NCBI GenBank assembly: GCA_029242825.1
Contig: JAQWTF010000051.1
Location: forward strand, 1 to 7,751
Origin: MAG-120531 sp029242825
GTDB taxonomy: Bacteria; Bacteroidota; Bacteroidia; Flavobacteriales; Flavobacteriaceae
DNA: 7,751 nucleotides
Reading direction: 5' to 3'
Below the pieces are notes generated by a model. It was not told the origin of the DNA and did not search any database. It saw only the letters and a program-made list of their open reading frames with translations. Made by a program: the position numbers and the translations under genes. Positions 1 through 6,669 of this stretch are shown here, one piece after another; position 1 is the stretch's first letter, and each line of letters begins with the position of its first letter.

Positions 1-423
1 TTCGGTTTCGCTGGAAATGAAATGGCCAGTTTTTACACCTGTGACGAGGAGTGGAACCAAGATGTAGAAATAGCCCTTTTTGATCTCAGTGATATGTCAG
101 ATGCAAAACTAATGTCTAGTACTTTAGTGGAGGAAGTGATGGATGAGGCAGCTCCTAAGCTCATTTATGTCTATGACTTTTTTAATATGTGGACCTTTTT
201 TGTTGAACTAGCAGACGTAACTGAAATAGCATCTGGTCAAACACTTCCTGAATTGCTCTTTAGTTTTGGGGAATTACCTGAAAATCCTCCAGAAAAAATC
301 TTCGAAGCTAAAAAAGAAGACGCCATGGACTATGATGAAGAAGGGTTTGACGACGATTTCAATGATGGTTATAGTGGTGGAGACGAATACGATCACTTAG
401 ACTTTGATGAAAACTGGAACTAA
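1..423 (+). CDS. pRiA4b ORF-3-like (IS1096 passenger TnpR-like) protein, C-terminal part
   Basis: The reading frame is open from the first base (codons 1-21 encode FGFAGNE before the first ATG at 22) to TAA at 421-423. This is therefore the last 140 residues of a longer protein, and the ATG at 22 is probably internal. The segment around visible residues 53-69 (KLIYVYDFFNMWTFFVEL) matches the family hallmark 'YvYDfGDdWeh.v', with the usual G-D replaced by F-N. The last 30 or so residues are extremely rich in Asp and Glu with interspersed Gly, Tyr and Phe and end in DENWN. This looks like a disordered acidic tail. The family has no firmly established function; its names come from a plasmid ORF and a transposon passenger gene, and nothing here suggests a mobile element. 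The next gene starts 71 bases downstream on the same strand. Family assignment is from memory of the motif; function is unknown. Confidence 0.75.
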   Translation, partial: FGFAGNEMASFYTCDEEWNQDVEIALFDLSDMSDAKLMSSTLVEEVMDEAAPKLIYVYDFFNMWTFFVELADVTEIASGQTLPELLFSFGELPENPPEKIFEAKKEDAMDYDEEGFDDDFNDGYSGGDEYDHLDFDENWN

Positions 424-494
424 AACACAACACACAAAAGTAAAAACCCTTTACACAAAGTAACCCTCCCGAATAACAACTGTTTAACTACACT

Positions 495-1556
495 ATGATC
501 AACCTATATAACATTCAAATTGAAAGCCTTTCTATTCATAAAGTAGGAAATAAAAACAAAGCAGAATCTTTATTCATATCTAAAGCGGCGCACCACTTAA
601 ACGATGAGACCACAGGACTTTTAAAAGAATATTTTTTTAAGCCTTTTAGAGAAAAAGAAGAAAGTTATTACAGATTATCTCATGAAGCAGATCTGAGTTT
701 TAACCCCCTGTATGAGGCGGTCACTAAAATATTCAATGAACCAAACACTGTTCATGATATCTCTGGAAAAATAGCCAAACATTTATACGATCAGTCCAAT
801 CATCCTCACATTAAAAGTGGGGAATTGTATGTGACCTATCTCACAGGACTTCAATTAGACAATGTAAAAACAGATGCCATAGGAATCTTTAAAAGTGAAT
901 TAAAGCAAGACTTTATTCAATTTGAAGAACAAACAGATCATTTAGAAATCCTTGTACAACAGGGGATAAACATTCACAAACTAGATAAAGGCTGTCTCAT
1001 TTTCAATACTGAATCAGAAGAAGGTTATAAAGTCCTTTCCGTAGACAGTAATCGATACGACACCAAATACTGGTTGGAACAATTTCTTGGCGTGGCAGTC
1101 CTTACGGATAATAATTTTTACACCAAAAACTACTTGAAATTTTGTCAGAATTTTGCCAAGGATGTAGTCCTACCGGCAGAAGACAAGCAACAAGAGGTAT
1201 TGTTCATGAACAGAGCGGTTAATCATTTTGCAAAAAACAATGCATTTGAAGAGACCAATTTCATGAATGAAGTCATAGACAATCCAGCACTCATCCCTGA
1301 ATTCAAGCATTATAAAGTAGAAAAGGGTCCTAAGTATAGTATTGAAGATGTCTCCTCTTTTGACATTGCCAACAAAGCGGTATCTCAGGCCAGAAAAACC
1401 ATCAAAAACGTCATTCAACTAGACACCAATATCCAAATTAAAATGGACTTCATTAATCCAGAATCTGCAGAAAAATTTGTAGAAAAAGGATGGGACGAAG
1501 AAAAAGGTATGTACTACTATTTGGTGTACTTCAATAAAGAGCAAAAAGGCTCGTAA
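495..1556 (+). CDS. nucleoid-associated protein, NdpA/YejK-like family
   Basis: This encodes 353 residues from ATG 495 to TAA 1554-1556. It resembles the 37-kDa nucleoid-associated protein family (NdpA, called YejK in E. coli), whose members are found with the bacterial nucleoid, and the length is right for that family. Supporting features are the N-terminal 'INLYNIQIESLSIHKVG' block at residues 2-18, the central region 130-170, and the block at 178-200 (YKVLSVDSNRYDTKYWLEQF) typical of these proteins. The C-terminus (315-347) holds a beta-rich 'IKMDFINPESAEKFVEKGW' segment. It has no signal peptide or membrane segment, so it should be cytoplasmic. The chosen ATG gives the expected family start, and the 71 bases upstream show no Shine-Dalgarno. 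It may be read with the upstream acidic-tail gene, but no promoter is clear. A DNA-binding role is inferred from the family; the exact role in Bacteroidota is not known to me. Confidence 0.82.
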   Translation: MINLYNIQIESLSIHKVGNKNKAESLFISKAAHHLNDETTGLLKEYFFKPFREKEESYYRLSHEADLSFNPLYEAVTKIFNEPNTVHDISGKIAKHLYDQSNHPHIKSGELYVTYLTGLQLDNVKTDAIGIFKSELKQDFIQFEEQTDHLEILVQQGINIHKLDKGCLIFNTESEEGYKVLSVDSNRYDTKYWLEQFLGVAVLTDNNFYTKNYLKFCQNFAKDVVLPAEDKQQEVLFMNRAVNHFAKNNAFEETNFMNEVIDNPALIPEFKHYKVEKGPKYSIEDVSSFDIANKAVSQARKTIKNVIQLDTNIQIKMDFINPESAEKFVEKGWDEEKGMYYYLVYFNKEQKGS

Positions 1557-1575
1557 TACAGACAATAAAGTATTA

Positions 1576-1608
1576 ATGCCATCTAAACAATTTAATTATT
1601 AATGGCAT
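1576..1608. terminator. weak hairpin between convergent genes, possible bidirectional terminator
   Basis: The arms ATGCCAT (1576-1582) and ATGGCAT (1602-1608) form a perfect 7-bp stem around a 19-base AT-rich loop, which can itself form a 4-bp hairpin (TAAA 1584-1587 with TTTA 1591-1594). It lies 19 bases after the stop of the nucleoid protein gene and 55 bases beyond the stop of the leftward gene. This is where a shared terminator would be expected. There is only a short T-run (GGTTTTAT) on the plus side and none on the minus side, so the call is tentative. The rest of the gap 1557-1663 shows nothing else. Confidence 0.3.
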
Positions 1609-1663
1609 AAGGTTTTATAACATTCTTCTTTGAGGGCTTGATTAAATTCTGTTGGCTACCTAC

Positions 1664-2743
1664 TTAAAGCTTAATGCGCTGCTCAATAATCTGTCGCATA
1701 CTCACATTTTCGTAGTTGCGTTTCACAAAGTGAAGGGCTAAATCCAAAACAGTTCCCATATTTGGAGCCTCTTTAAAATCTATATCTTGAGTGAGCTTGT
1801 AAATAGCACTTTTTAGTGTTTCTACATGTTCTGGTAACGAAATAGTATCTTCTTTAGCAATATTTAAAAGTTCCGTGATCCGATCTTCAAAACTCATAAA
1901 ACGCTTAGCGACTATGGAGCGTTCTTCCAACTTATACTGATCTATAGAATTGGCTTGAAGCTTTTCTTTGACCAAAGTCACCATTTGATTGTTTTCTTTA
2001 AAAAATTGGGGCCTGTAAATCTTCAAATTTCCCTCAAAAGACTGTTGATCAAAATCAATAGCTCTAATTTTGTACACTACATGATCAAAGTCATGGGTAG
2101 GCACAATCACATAGTTATAAGAGCGCATATCTCCCAAAAGTCTAATCATACAGCGCTCATTAAACTTCACAAACTCTTTGGCCAACTGAGATTTCTCAGA
2201 TTCTGAACACTCTGGAAGCATTTCTTTAATAAAAACATCTCCAGGAATTCCAGCAATATGCTCTTCGATGAGGGTGTCTTTATAGACCAAAAAATTTAAG
2301 TTATAGGGAGATAAAATATGCTCTAATTCCAATCCATACACCCTAGAAGCATCTGTTTTTTTTACATAAAAATAAGTGAAATTGTCGTTGAGAATATTCC
2401 TGACTTTAATTCTAAATGGCTTAGAATTTCCAAAGGTGCAATAGTCTACAGCGTCTACATTCAAATAGGGAACAATGCTATCTCCTCCGTCTGAATGAAG
2501 GATGGAGTACACTTTTTTCAAACTTAAATCTATTTCTTCTCTGTCGTATTCAGAATAAAAGACCCTGACCCATAGGGTGTCTTCATCATTGTTGTCATAG
2601 ACCACAACAGACCCTTGAAAACGCAATAAATCTTCATAGAAAATTGGAATCTCAATATTCCTACTGTAATGTCTCAGATAAGCATCCAATCGTTCAGACA
2701 CTGGAAAAGCAGGTTTCTTTTTAGACATCATCTTTTCAGACAT
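1664..2743 (-). CDS. uncharacterised protein with kinase-like fold signature
   Basis: I do not recognise a named family for this 359-residue protein. It starts at the ATG whose first base is 2743 and stops at 1664-1666; in-frame ATGs at codons 5 and 6 (2731, 2728) are alternative starts. The N-terminus is short, Lys-rich and not a signal peptide, and no membrane helices are visible, so it is probably cytoplasmic. The central part resembles a protein-kinase-like fold. It has a beta strand ending in K128-K129 (FTYFYVKK), a helix with E139/E141, a strand-hinge segment (TLIEEHIAGIPGD, 157-169), and a helix leading to G204-D205-x4-N210 (GDMRSYNYVI). It then has I229-D230-F231-D232 on a strand. The D-x4-N spacing equals that of kinase catalytic loops, and 'GD...YN...IDFDQ' is reminiscent of RIO and aminoglycoside-phosphotransferase-like kinases. 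No glycine-rich loop is evident. The C-terminal 100 residues look helical. It is transcribed divergently from the ABC genes. The fold is inferred, the function unknown. Confidence 0.6.
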   Translation of the reverse strand: MSEKMMSKKKPAFPVSERLDAYLRHYSRNIEIPIFYEDLLRFQGSVVVYDNNDEDTLWVRVFYSEYDREEIDLSLKKVYSILHSDGGDSIVPYLNVDAVDYCTFGNSKPFRIKVRNILNDNFTYFYVKKTDASRVYGLELEHILSPYNLNFLVYKDTLIEEHIAGIPGDVFIKEMLPECSESEKSQLAKEFVKFNERCMIRLLGDMRSYNYVIVPTHDFDHVVYKIRAIDFDQQSFEGNLKIYRPQFFKENNQMVTLVKEKLQANSIDQYKLEERSIVAKRFMSFEDRITELLNIAKEDTISLPEHVETLKSAIYKLTQDIDFKEAPNMGTVLDLALHFVKRNYENVSMRQIIEQRIKL

Positions 2744-2822
2744 GGAAATATAGTTTTTTATTCTTGTAACAAAATACGCATAATATCGTCAATTATGATA
2801 AGAACCCTTAAATAAAAAGCTT
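2744..2822. other. divergent intergenic region, promoters expected but not resolved
   Basis: This 79-base AT-rich gap separates two outward-facing genes and must hold or lie near both promoters. I looked for the Bacteroidota pattern (TTG, about 20 bases, TAnnTTTG) on both strands. The best candidates are imperfect: TATTCTTG at 2759-2766 on the plus strand has one mismatch, and a TATTTTG on the minus strand is one base short. Neither has a well-spaced TTG partner. No operator-like inverted repeat stands out. Confidence 0.3.
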
Positions 2823-3719
2823 TTGGAAACCATCCTTACTGTTCACGAACTCACCAAGTCTTACGGTAGTTTATTTGCTGTTAAAAAACTGAGTTTCACC
2901 ATTGAAAAAGGTCATGTGTACGGCATATTGGGACCTAATGGTAGTGGTAAATCTACCACTCTAGGGATGGTTCTTAATGTGGTAAACCCCACTCAAGGAA
3001 GTTTTCAATGGTTTGAGGGCAGTTTGAGTACCCATCAGGCACTTAAAAAAGTAGGGGCCATTATTGAAAGGCCCAATTTCTATCCCTATATGACTGCTGT
3101 AGAAAACCTCAAGCTTGTCTCTAAAATAAAAGGAGTCTCTTCTGAAAACATTGAAGAAAAACTTGAATTGGTTGGTTTACTGGACAGGAAAAACTCTAAA
3201 TTCCAGACCTATTCACTGGGAATGAAACAGCGATTGGCCATTGCCTCTGCCCTACTCAATAATCCAGAAATACTCATTTTAGACGAACCCACTAATGGAC
3301 TAGACCCTCAAGGGATTCATCAAATTAGGGAGATTATTAAAAAAATTGCAGCTCAAGGAACCACCATTTTATTGGCCTCTCACCTATTGGATGAAGTAGA
3401 AAAAGTCTGTACCCATGTGGTGGTACTCAGAAAAGGGGAAAAGCTGTATGCAGGTCCGGTGTCTGAGATGCAATCCAATCATGGCTTTGTCTTATTAAAT
3501 TCGGCCAAGGCCGATACCTTAAAAGTGCACTTAGAGCAAAGTGAAGATTTTGAAAAAATCTCTCTAGAAAATGGTTTACTAAAAGCCTATTTAACAAGGC
3601 CAATAGCAGCAGATCAATTAAACAAAAAACTCATGGAAGAAGGCTTTTTATTGAGTCATTTATCCATTCAGAAAGATAGCTTAGAGGCCCAATTTTTAGC
3701 ACTTACCAAAAACAACTAG
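2823..3719 (+). CDS. ABC transporter ATP-binding protein (BcrA/CcmA type)
   Basis: This is a 298-residue ATPase subunit that would power the membrane partner encoded directly downstream. All core motifs are present: Walker A GPNGSGKST (37-45), signature YSLGMKQ (130-136), Walker B LILDEPTNGLDP (151-162) with catalytic E155, and switch histidine H187. The Q-loop region reads VGAIIERPNFYPYMTAVENL (77-96). It has Glu (E82) where most ABC ATPases have Gln, which is usual for the bacitracin/antibiotic-efflux (BcrA-like) branch. A C-terminal extension of about 80 residues after the H-loop is also typical of that branch. The start is a TTG at 2823, since the frame has a stop at 2799 and no ATG between. 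It gives METILTVHELTKSYG, the expected N-terminus. Substrate cannot be told from sequence; export of a peptide, lipid or antibiotic-like molecule is a family-based guess. Confidence 0.9.
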   Translation: METILTVHELTKSYGSLFAVKKLSFTIEKGHVYGILGPNGSGKSTTLGMVLNVVNPTQGSFQWFEGSLSTHQALKKVGAIIERPNFYPYMTAVENLKLVSKIKGVSSENIEEKLELVGLLDRKNSKFQTYSLGMKQRLAIASALLNNPEILILDEPTNGLDPQGIHQIREIIKKIAAQGTTILLASHLLDEVEKVCTHVVVLRKGEKLYAGPVSEMQSNHGFVLLNSAKADTLKVHLEQSEDFEKISLENGLLKAYLTRPIAADQLNKKLMEEGFLLSHLSIQKDSLEAQFLALTKNN

Positions 3720-3724
3720 TAGCC

Positions 3725-4558
3725 ATGAAAAGATTATTACAAATAGAACTCATCAAGCTTTGGAACAATAGGGCTAGTAAAACACTGATTTACGGATACT
3801 TTATTTTATTGACTAGTATAGCACTCATTGCGGCTATTAAATTTGACATTGGTCCTATAAAATTTCATTTAGCAGAACAGGGCATATTTAACTTTCCCTA
3901 TATATGGCACTTTAACACCTTTGTTGCTGCGCTATTAAAAATATTTTTGGCTATTATTATTGTCTCAATGATGTCCAATGAATACACCTATAAAACTATT
4001 AAACAAAATCTAATAGACGGCCTTTCCAAAAAAGAATTTATAGCCTCAAAGTTTCTTACCGTGGTTTTATTTTCGCTAGTGTCCACAGGTTTTGTGTTTG
4101 TGACTTCATTAATTTTAGGCAGTATTTATTCAGACTACACAGAAATAGGAATCGTTTTTTCTGACCTGCGCTTTTTAGTGGCTTATTTTATAAAGTTATT
4201 GGGATTCTTTTCCTTCTGTCTTTTTATAGGCATACTAGTCAAAAGATCTGCCTTTGCGCTGGGTTTTTTAATACTTTGGCAAATGTTCGAGGGCTTTACC
4301 AGAGGCATGATTCGTTGGAAGTTATTCGATGGGGATACTACAGATGCTATTATGGGATTTTTTCCATTGAATGCCATGTTCAATGTTTTAAAAGAGCCTT
4401 TTACTAGATTGAGCGCCGTCCAATCGGTTGCGAACCAAATTGGAGAGGAAATTGCCTTGGATTACGGCACCACACTTTTAGATATGCTCATTGTAATAGC
4501 TTGGACAGCAATTTTTATTTGGGGATCTTATGCTATTCTAAAGAAGAGGGATTTGTAG
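3725..4558 (+). CDS. ABC-2 type transporter permease
   Basis: This is the integral membrane partner of the preceding ATPase, starting 5 bases after its stop. The 277 residues contain about six hydrophobic segments: roughly 21-39, 63-83, 109-133, 149-171, 174-190 and 251-271. The segments are separated by a cytoplasmic loop 85-108 (NEYTYKTIKQNLIDGLSKKE) that matches the 'E...T.k...dGlsr.ef..sK' loop of ABC-2 permeases and probably contacts the ATPase. The protein ends in ILKKRDL, a charged tail common in this family. A single six-helix subunit per operon suggests that two copies pair with two ATPases. There is no signal peptide; the first helix acts as the anchor. ATG 3725 is the only sensible start. 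Transport direction is probably outward by analogy with BcrA/B-like systems; the substrate is unknown. Confidence 0.87.
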   Translation: MKRLLQIELIKLWNNRASKTLIYGYFILLTSIALIAAIKFDIGPIKFHLAEQGIFNFPYIWHFNTFVAALLKIFLAIIIVSMMSNEYTYKTIKQNLIDGLSKKEFIASKFLTVVLFSLVSTGFVFVTSLILGSIYSDYTEIGIVFSDLRFLVAYFIKLLGFFSFCLFIGILVKRSAFALGFLILWQMFEGFTRGMIRWKLFDGDTTDAIMGFFPLNAMFNVLKEPFTRLSAVQSVANQIGEEIALDYGTTLLDMLIVIAWTAIFIWGSYAILKKRDL

Positions 4559-4578
4559 TATTTATAAGCGTGCTTTTG

Positions 4579-4586
4579 TACCTTTG
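4579..4586 (+). promoter_or_regulatory. putative Bacteroidota -7 promoter element for uvrB
   Basis: TACCTTTG is a perfect match to the TAnnTTTG -7 consensus of the primary sigma factor of Bacteroidota. It ends only 3 bases before the uvrB ATG at 4590, so transcription would begin at or within a few bases of the start codon, giving a leaderless or nearly leaderless mRNA. A TTTG at 4552-4555, in the end of the permease gene, could be the -33 element, but the 23-base gap is longer than the usual 19-21. The motif may also be a chance match. Confidence 0.4.
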
Positions 4587-4589
4587 GGT

Positions 4590-6587
4590 ATGAAGTTTTC
4601 TTTGGAATCCCCCTTTAAACCAACTGGTGACCAACCACAGGCCATTTCGCAAATTGTGGATGGTATTCTGGAGCATGCGCCTTCGCAAACACTCGTTGGG
4701 GTAACCGGTTCTGGTAAGACTTTTACGGTAGCCAATGTGATCCAAGAAGTACAAAAACCTACTTTAATACTTGCGCACAACAAGACACTTGCCGCTCAAT
4801 TGTACTCTGAATTCAAGCAGTTCTTTCCAAATAATGCGGTTGAGTATTTTGTTTCCTACTACGATTACTATCAGCCAGAGGCCTATATTCCTACTTCGGG
4901 AACTTATATAGAGAAGGATTTATCGATCAATGAAGATATTGAAAAGCTCCGATTAAGCACTACTTCTTCACTGCTCTCTGGGAGACAAGATGTATTGGTA
5001 ATCGCTTCTGTATCTTGTCTCTACGGTATGGGAAACCCAGTAGAATTTGAAAAAAATGTAGTTCAAATAACACGAGATCAAGTGATTTCTAGAACCGCCT
5101 TTTTAAAACAATTGGTTCAGGCATTATATGCCAGGACCACTGCAGACTTTGTCAACGGAAGCTTTAGGGTTAAAGGAGATGTGGTAGATGTATTTCCAAG
5201 TTATACAGATCACGCCATCAGGGTCCATTTTTTTGGAGATGAAATTGAGGAGATTGAGTCATTTGACCCTTTACACAATAAAACCTTAGAAACCTTTGAA
5301 AGCTTGCGTATTTTCCCAGCAAATATGTTTGTAAGCTCGCCCGATATTCTTCAGAATGCCATTCATAGTATTCAAGAAGACATGGTTAAACAAGTGGCCT
5401 TTTTTAAAACAGAGGGAAAACATTTAGAGGCAAAACGATTGGAAGAAAGAACCACTTTTGACTTGGAAATGATCAGAGAACTGGGTTACTGTTCGGGTAT
5501 TGAAAATTACTCCAGGTATTTAGATGGTCGGGCGCCCGGAACCAGACCTTTCTGCCTTCTAGATTACTTCCCTAAAAACTTTTTGTTGGTGGTAGATGAA
5601 AGCCATGTCACTATTCCACAGGTACATGCTATGTTTGGTGGAGATAGATCTAGAAAGGAAAATTTAGTGACCTACGGTTTTAGGCTTCCGGCTGCCATGG
5701 ACAATAGACCCTTAAAGTTCGAAGAATTTGAAATGCTCACCCCCCAAACTCTTTATGTAAGTGCTACTCCTGCAGACTATGAATTAGAACAATCTCAGGG
5801 CGTGGTGGTAGAGCAAATTATACGGCCCACTGGATTATTAGACCCTGTGATTGAAGTGAGGCCCTCCACGAATCAAATTGATGATTTGGTAGCTGAAATT
5901 CAAGATAGGGTTGCTATAGATGAACGCACATTGGTGACCACGCTCACTAAAAGAATGGCAGAGGAGTTGGCCAAGTACTTTACTAAAATTCAAGTGAGGT
6001 GCCGCTATATTCATTCAGATGTAGACACCTTGGAAAGAGTAGAGATTATGCAGGATCTCAGAAAAGGTATTTTTGATGTTCTTATAGGGGTGAATTTACT
6101 TCGCGAGGGCCTAGACCTGCCAGAAGTCTCTTTAGTAGCCATTATAGATGCAGACAAGGAAGGTTTTTTAAGGAATGCCCGCTCCCTGACACAAACGGTA
6201 GGAAGAGCCGCGAGAAATGTAAATGGAAAAGCCATTATGTATGCAGACAAAGTAACCAAAAGCATGCAGAAAACCATCGATGAAACCAACTATAGAAGGG
6301 AAAAACAAATGGCCTATAATAAAGCACACAATACCGTACCAAAAGCCTTGAACAAAAGCTTGGACAATGTGCTGACCAAAAACTCTGTTTCTGCCTACCA
6401 CTTTGAAAAAGCCAGTCATAGAGCCCAAGAGCCAGATCCCAATTACTTAACTCCAGAAGAGCGTGCTAAAATGATAGTGGATAAAAGAAAAACCATGGAA
6501 AAAGCGGCTAAAAACTTAGACTTTTTAGAAGCCGCAAGACTCCGGGATGAAATTAAAGCCCTGCAGTTGGCTGGAGCAGCAAAATAA
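4590..6587 (+). CDS. uvrB: excinuclease ABC subunit UvrB
   Basis: UvrB is the damage-verifying helicase-like subunit of UvrABC nucleotide excision repair. It is loaded by UvrA at lesions and recruits UvrC for incision. The 665 residues match the family's usual length and the sequence is highly typical. It has Walker A GVTGSGKT (37-44), the damage-probing beta-hairpin YYDYYQPEAYIP (90-101), and Walker B VVDESH (334-339). Further helicase motifs are SATPADYELE (391-400), the HSDVDTLERVEIMQDLRKG block (475-493), LLREGLDLPEVSL (503-515) and QTVGRAARN (535-543). The C-terminal UVR domain (about 624-659) should bind UvrC or UvrA. I chose ATG 4590, giving MKFSLESPFKPTGDQP, over the in-frame TTG at 4584, because family members start with MKF. 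It lies 31 bases after the permease gene on the same strand, so it may share that transcript and also use its own promoter. No key residue appears missing. Confidence 0.97.
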   Translation: MKFSLESPFKPTGDQPQAISQIVDGILEHAPSQTLVGVTGSGKTFTVANVIQEVQKPTLILAHNKTLAAQLYSEFKQFFPNNAVEYFVSYYDYYQPEAYIPTSGTYIEKDLSINEDIEKLRLSTTSSLLSGRQDVLVIASVSCLYGMGNPVEFEKNVVQITRDQVISRTAFLKQLVQALYARTTADFVNGSFRVKGDVVDVFPSYTDHAIRVHFFGDEIEEIESFDPLHNKTLETFESLRIFPANMFVSSPDILQNAIHSIQEDMVKQVAFFKTEGKHLEAKRLEERTTFDLEMIRELGYCSGIENYSRYLDGRAPGTRPFCLLDYFPKNFLLVVDESHVTIPQVHAMFGGDRSRKENLVTYGFRLPAAMDNRPLKFEEFEMLTPQTLYVSATPADYELEQSQGVVVEQIIRPTGLLDPVIEVRPSTNQIDDLVAEIQDRVAIDERTLVTTLTKRMAEELAKYFTKIQVRCRYIHSDVDTLERVEIMQDLRKGIFDVLIGVNLLREGLDLPEVSLVAIIDADKEGFLRNARSLTQTVGRAARNVNGKAIMYADKVTKSMQKTIDETNYRREKQMAYNKAHNTVPKALNKSLDNVLTKNSVSAYHFEKASHRAQEPDPNYLTPEERAKMIVDKRKTMEKAAKNLDFLEAARLRDEIKALQLAGAAK

Positions 6588-6599
6588 TAGCGGGGATTT

Positions 6600-6629
6600 A
6601 TTACATTTAGTATAAAATTAGAATGTAAT
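6600..6629 (+). terminator. AT-rich stem-loop with T-run after uvrB
   Basis: Arms ATTACATT (6600-6607) and AATGTAAT (6622-6629) pair perfectly over 8 bp, with a possible extra T-G pair inside and a 12-14-base loop. They are followed by a short T-run (6629-6632). The hairpin begins 13 bases after the uvrB stop, the expected place for an intrinsic terminator. Only one G-C pair is in the stem, so it would be a weak one. The rest of the gap up to 6669 holds no convincing promoter; TCTATTTG at 6638-6645 is one mismatch from the -7 consensus. Confidence 0.45.
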
Positions 6630-6669
6630 TTTCTGTGTCTATTTGATTCTGAGCCAAACCATCTTTTCT

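Noticed and set aside
1..423. Possible mobile element because the family is named after an IS1096 passenger and a plasmid ORF
   Set aside because: There is no transposase, inverted repeat or target duplication nearby; the name is historical.
440..462. Small hairpin GTAAA/TTTAC (440-444 with 450-454), overlapping an alternative TTAC/GTAA, after the first gene
   Set aside because: The stems are only 4-5 bp, AT-rich and without a T-run, so this is not supportable as a terminator.
1170..1418. Minus-strand open frame of 82 codons inside the nucleoid protein gene
   Set aside because: It lies wholly inside a well-supported gene and has no recognisable protein features; it is a shadow frame.
1955..2206. 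Plus-strand open frame of 83 codons antisense to the kinase-like gene
   Set aside because: It is fully embedded in the opposite-strand gene, with no motif or promoter.
4584..4589. In-frame TTG as an earlier start for uvrB, adding two residues
   Set aside because: The ATG at 4590 gives the family-typical MKF start, and the TTG overlaps the putative -7 promoter element.
4533..4783. Two minus-strand open frames over the start of uvrB, and similar ones at 6011-6428
   Set aside because: They overlap the highly conserved uvrB coding sequence and show no domain-like composition.
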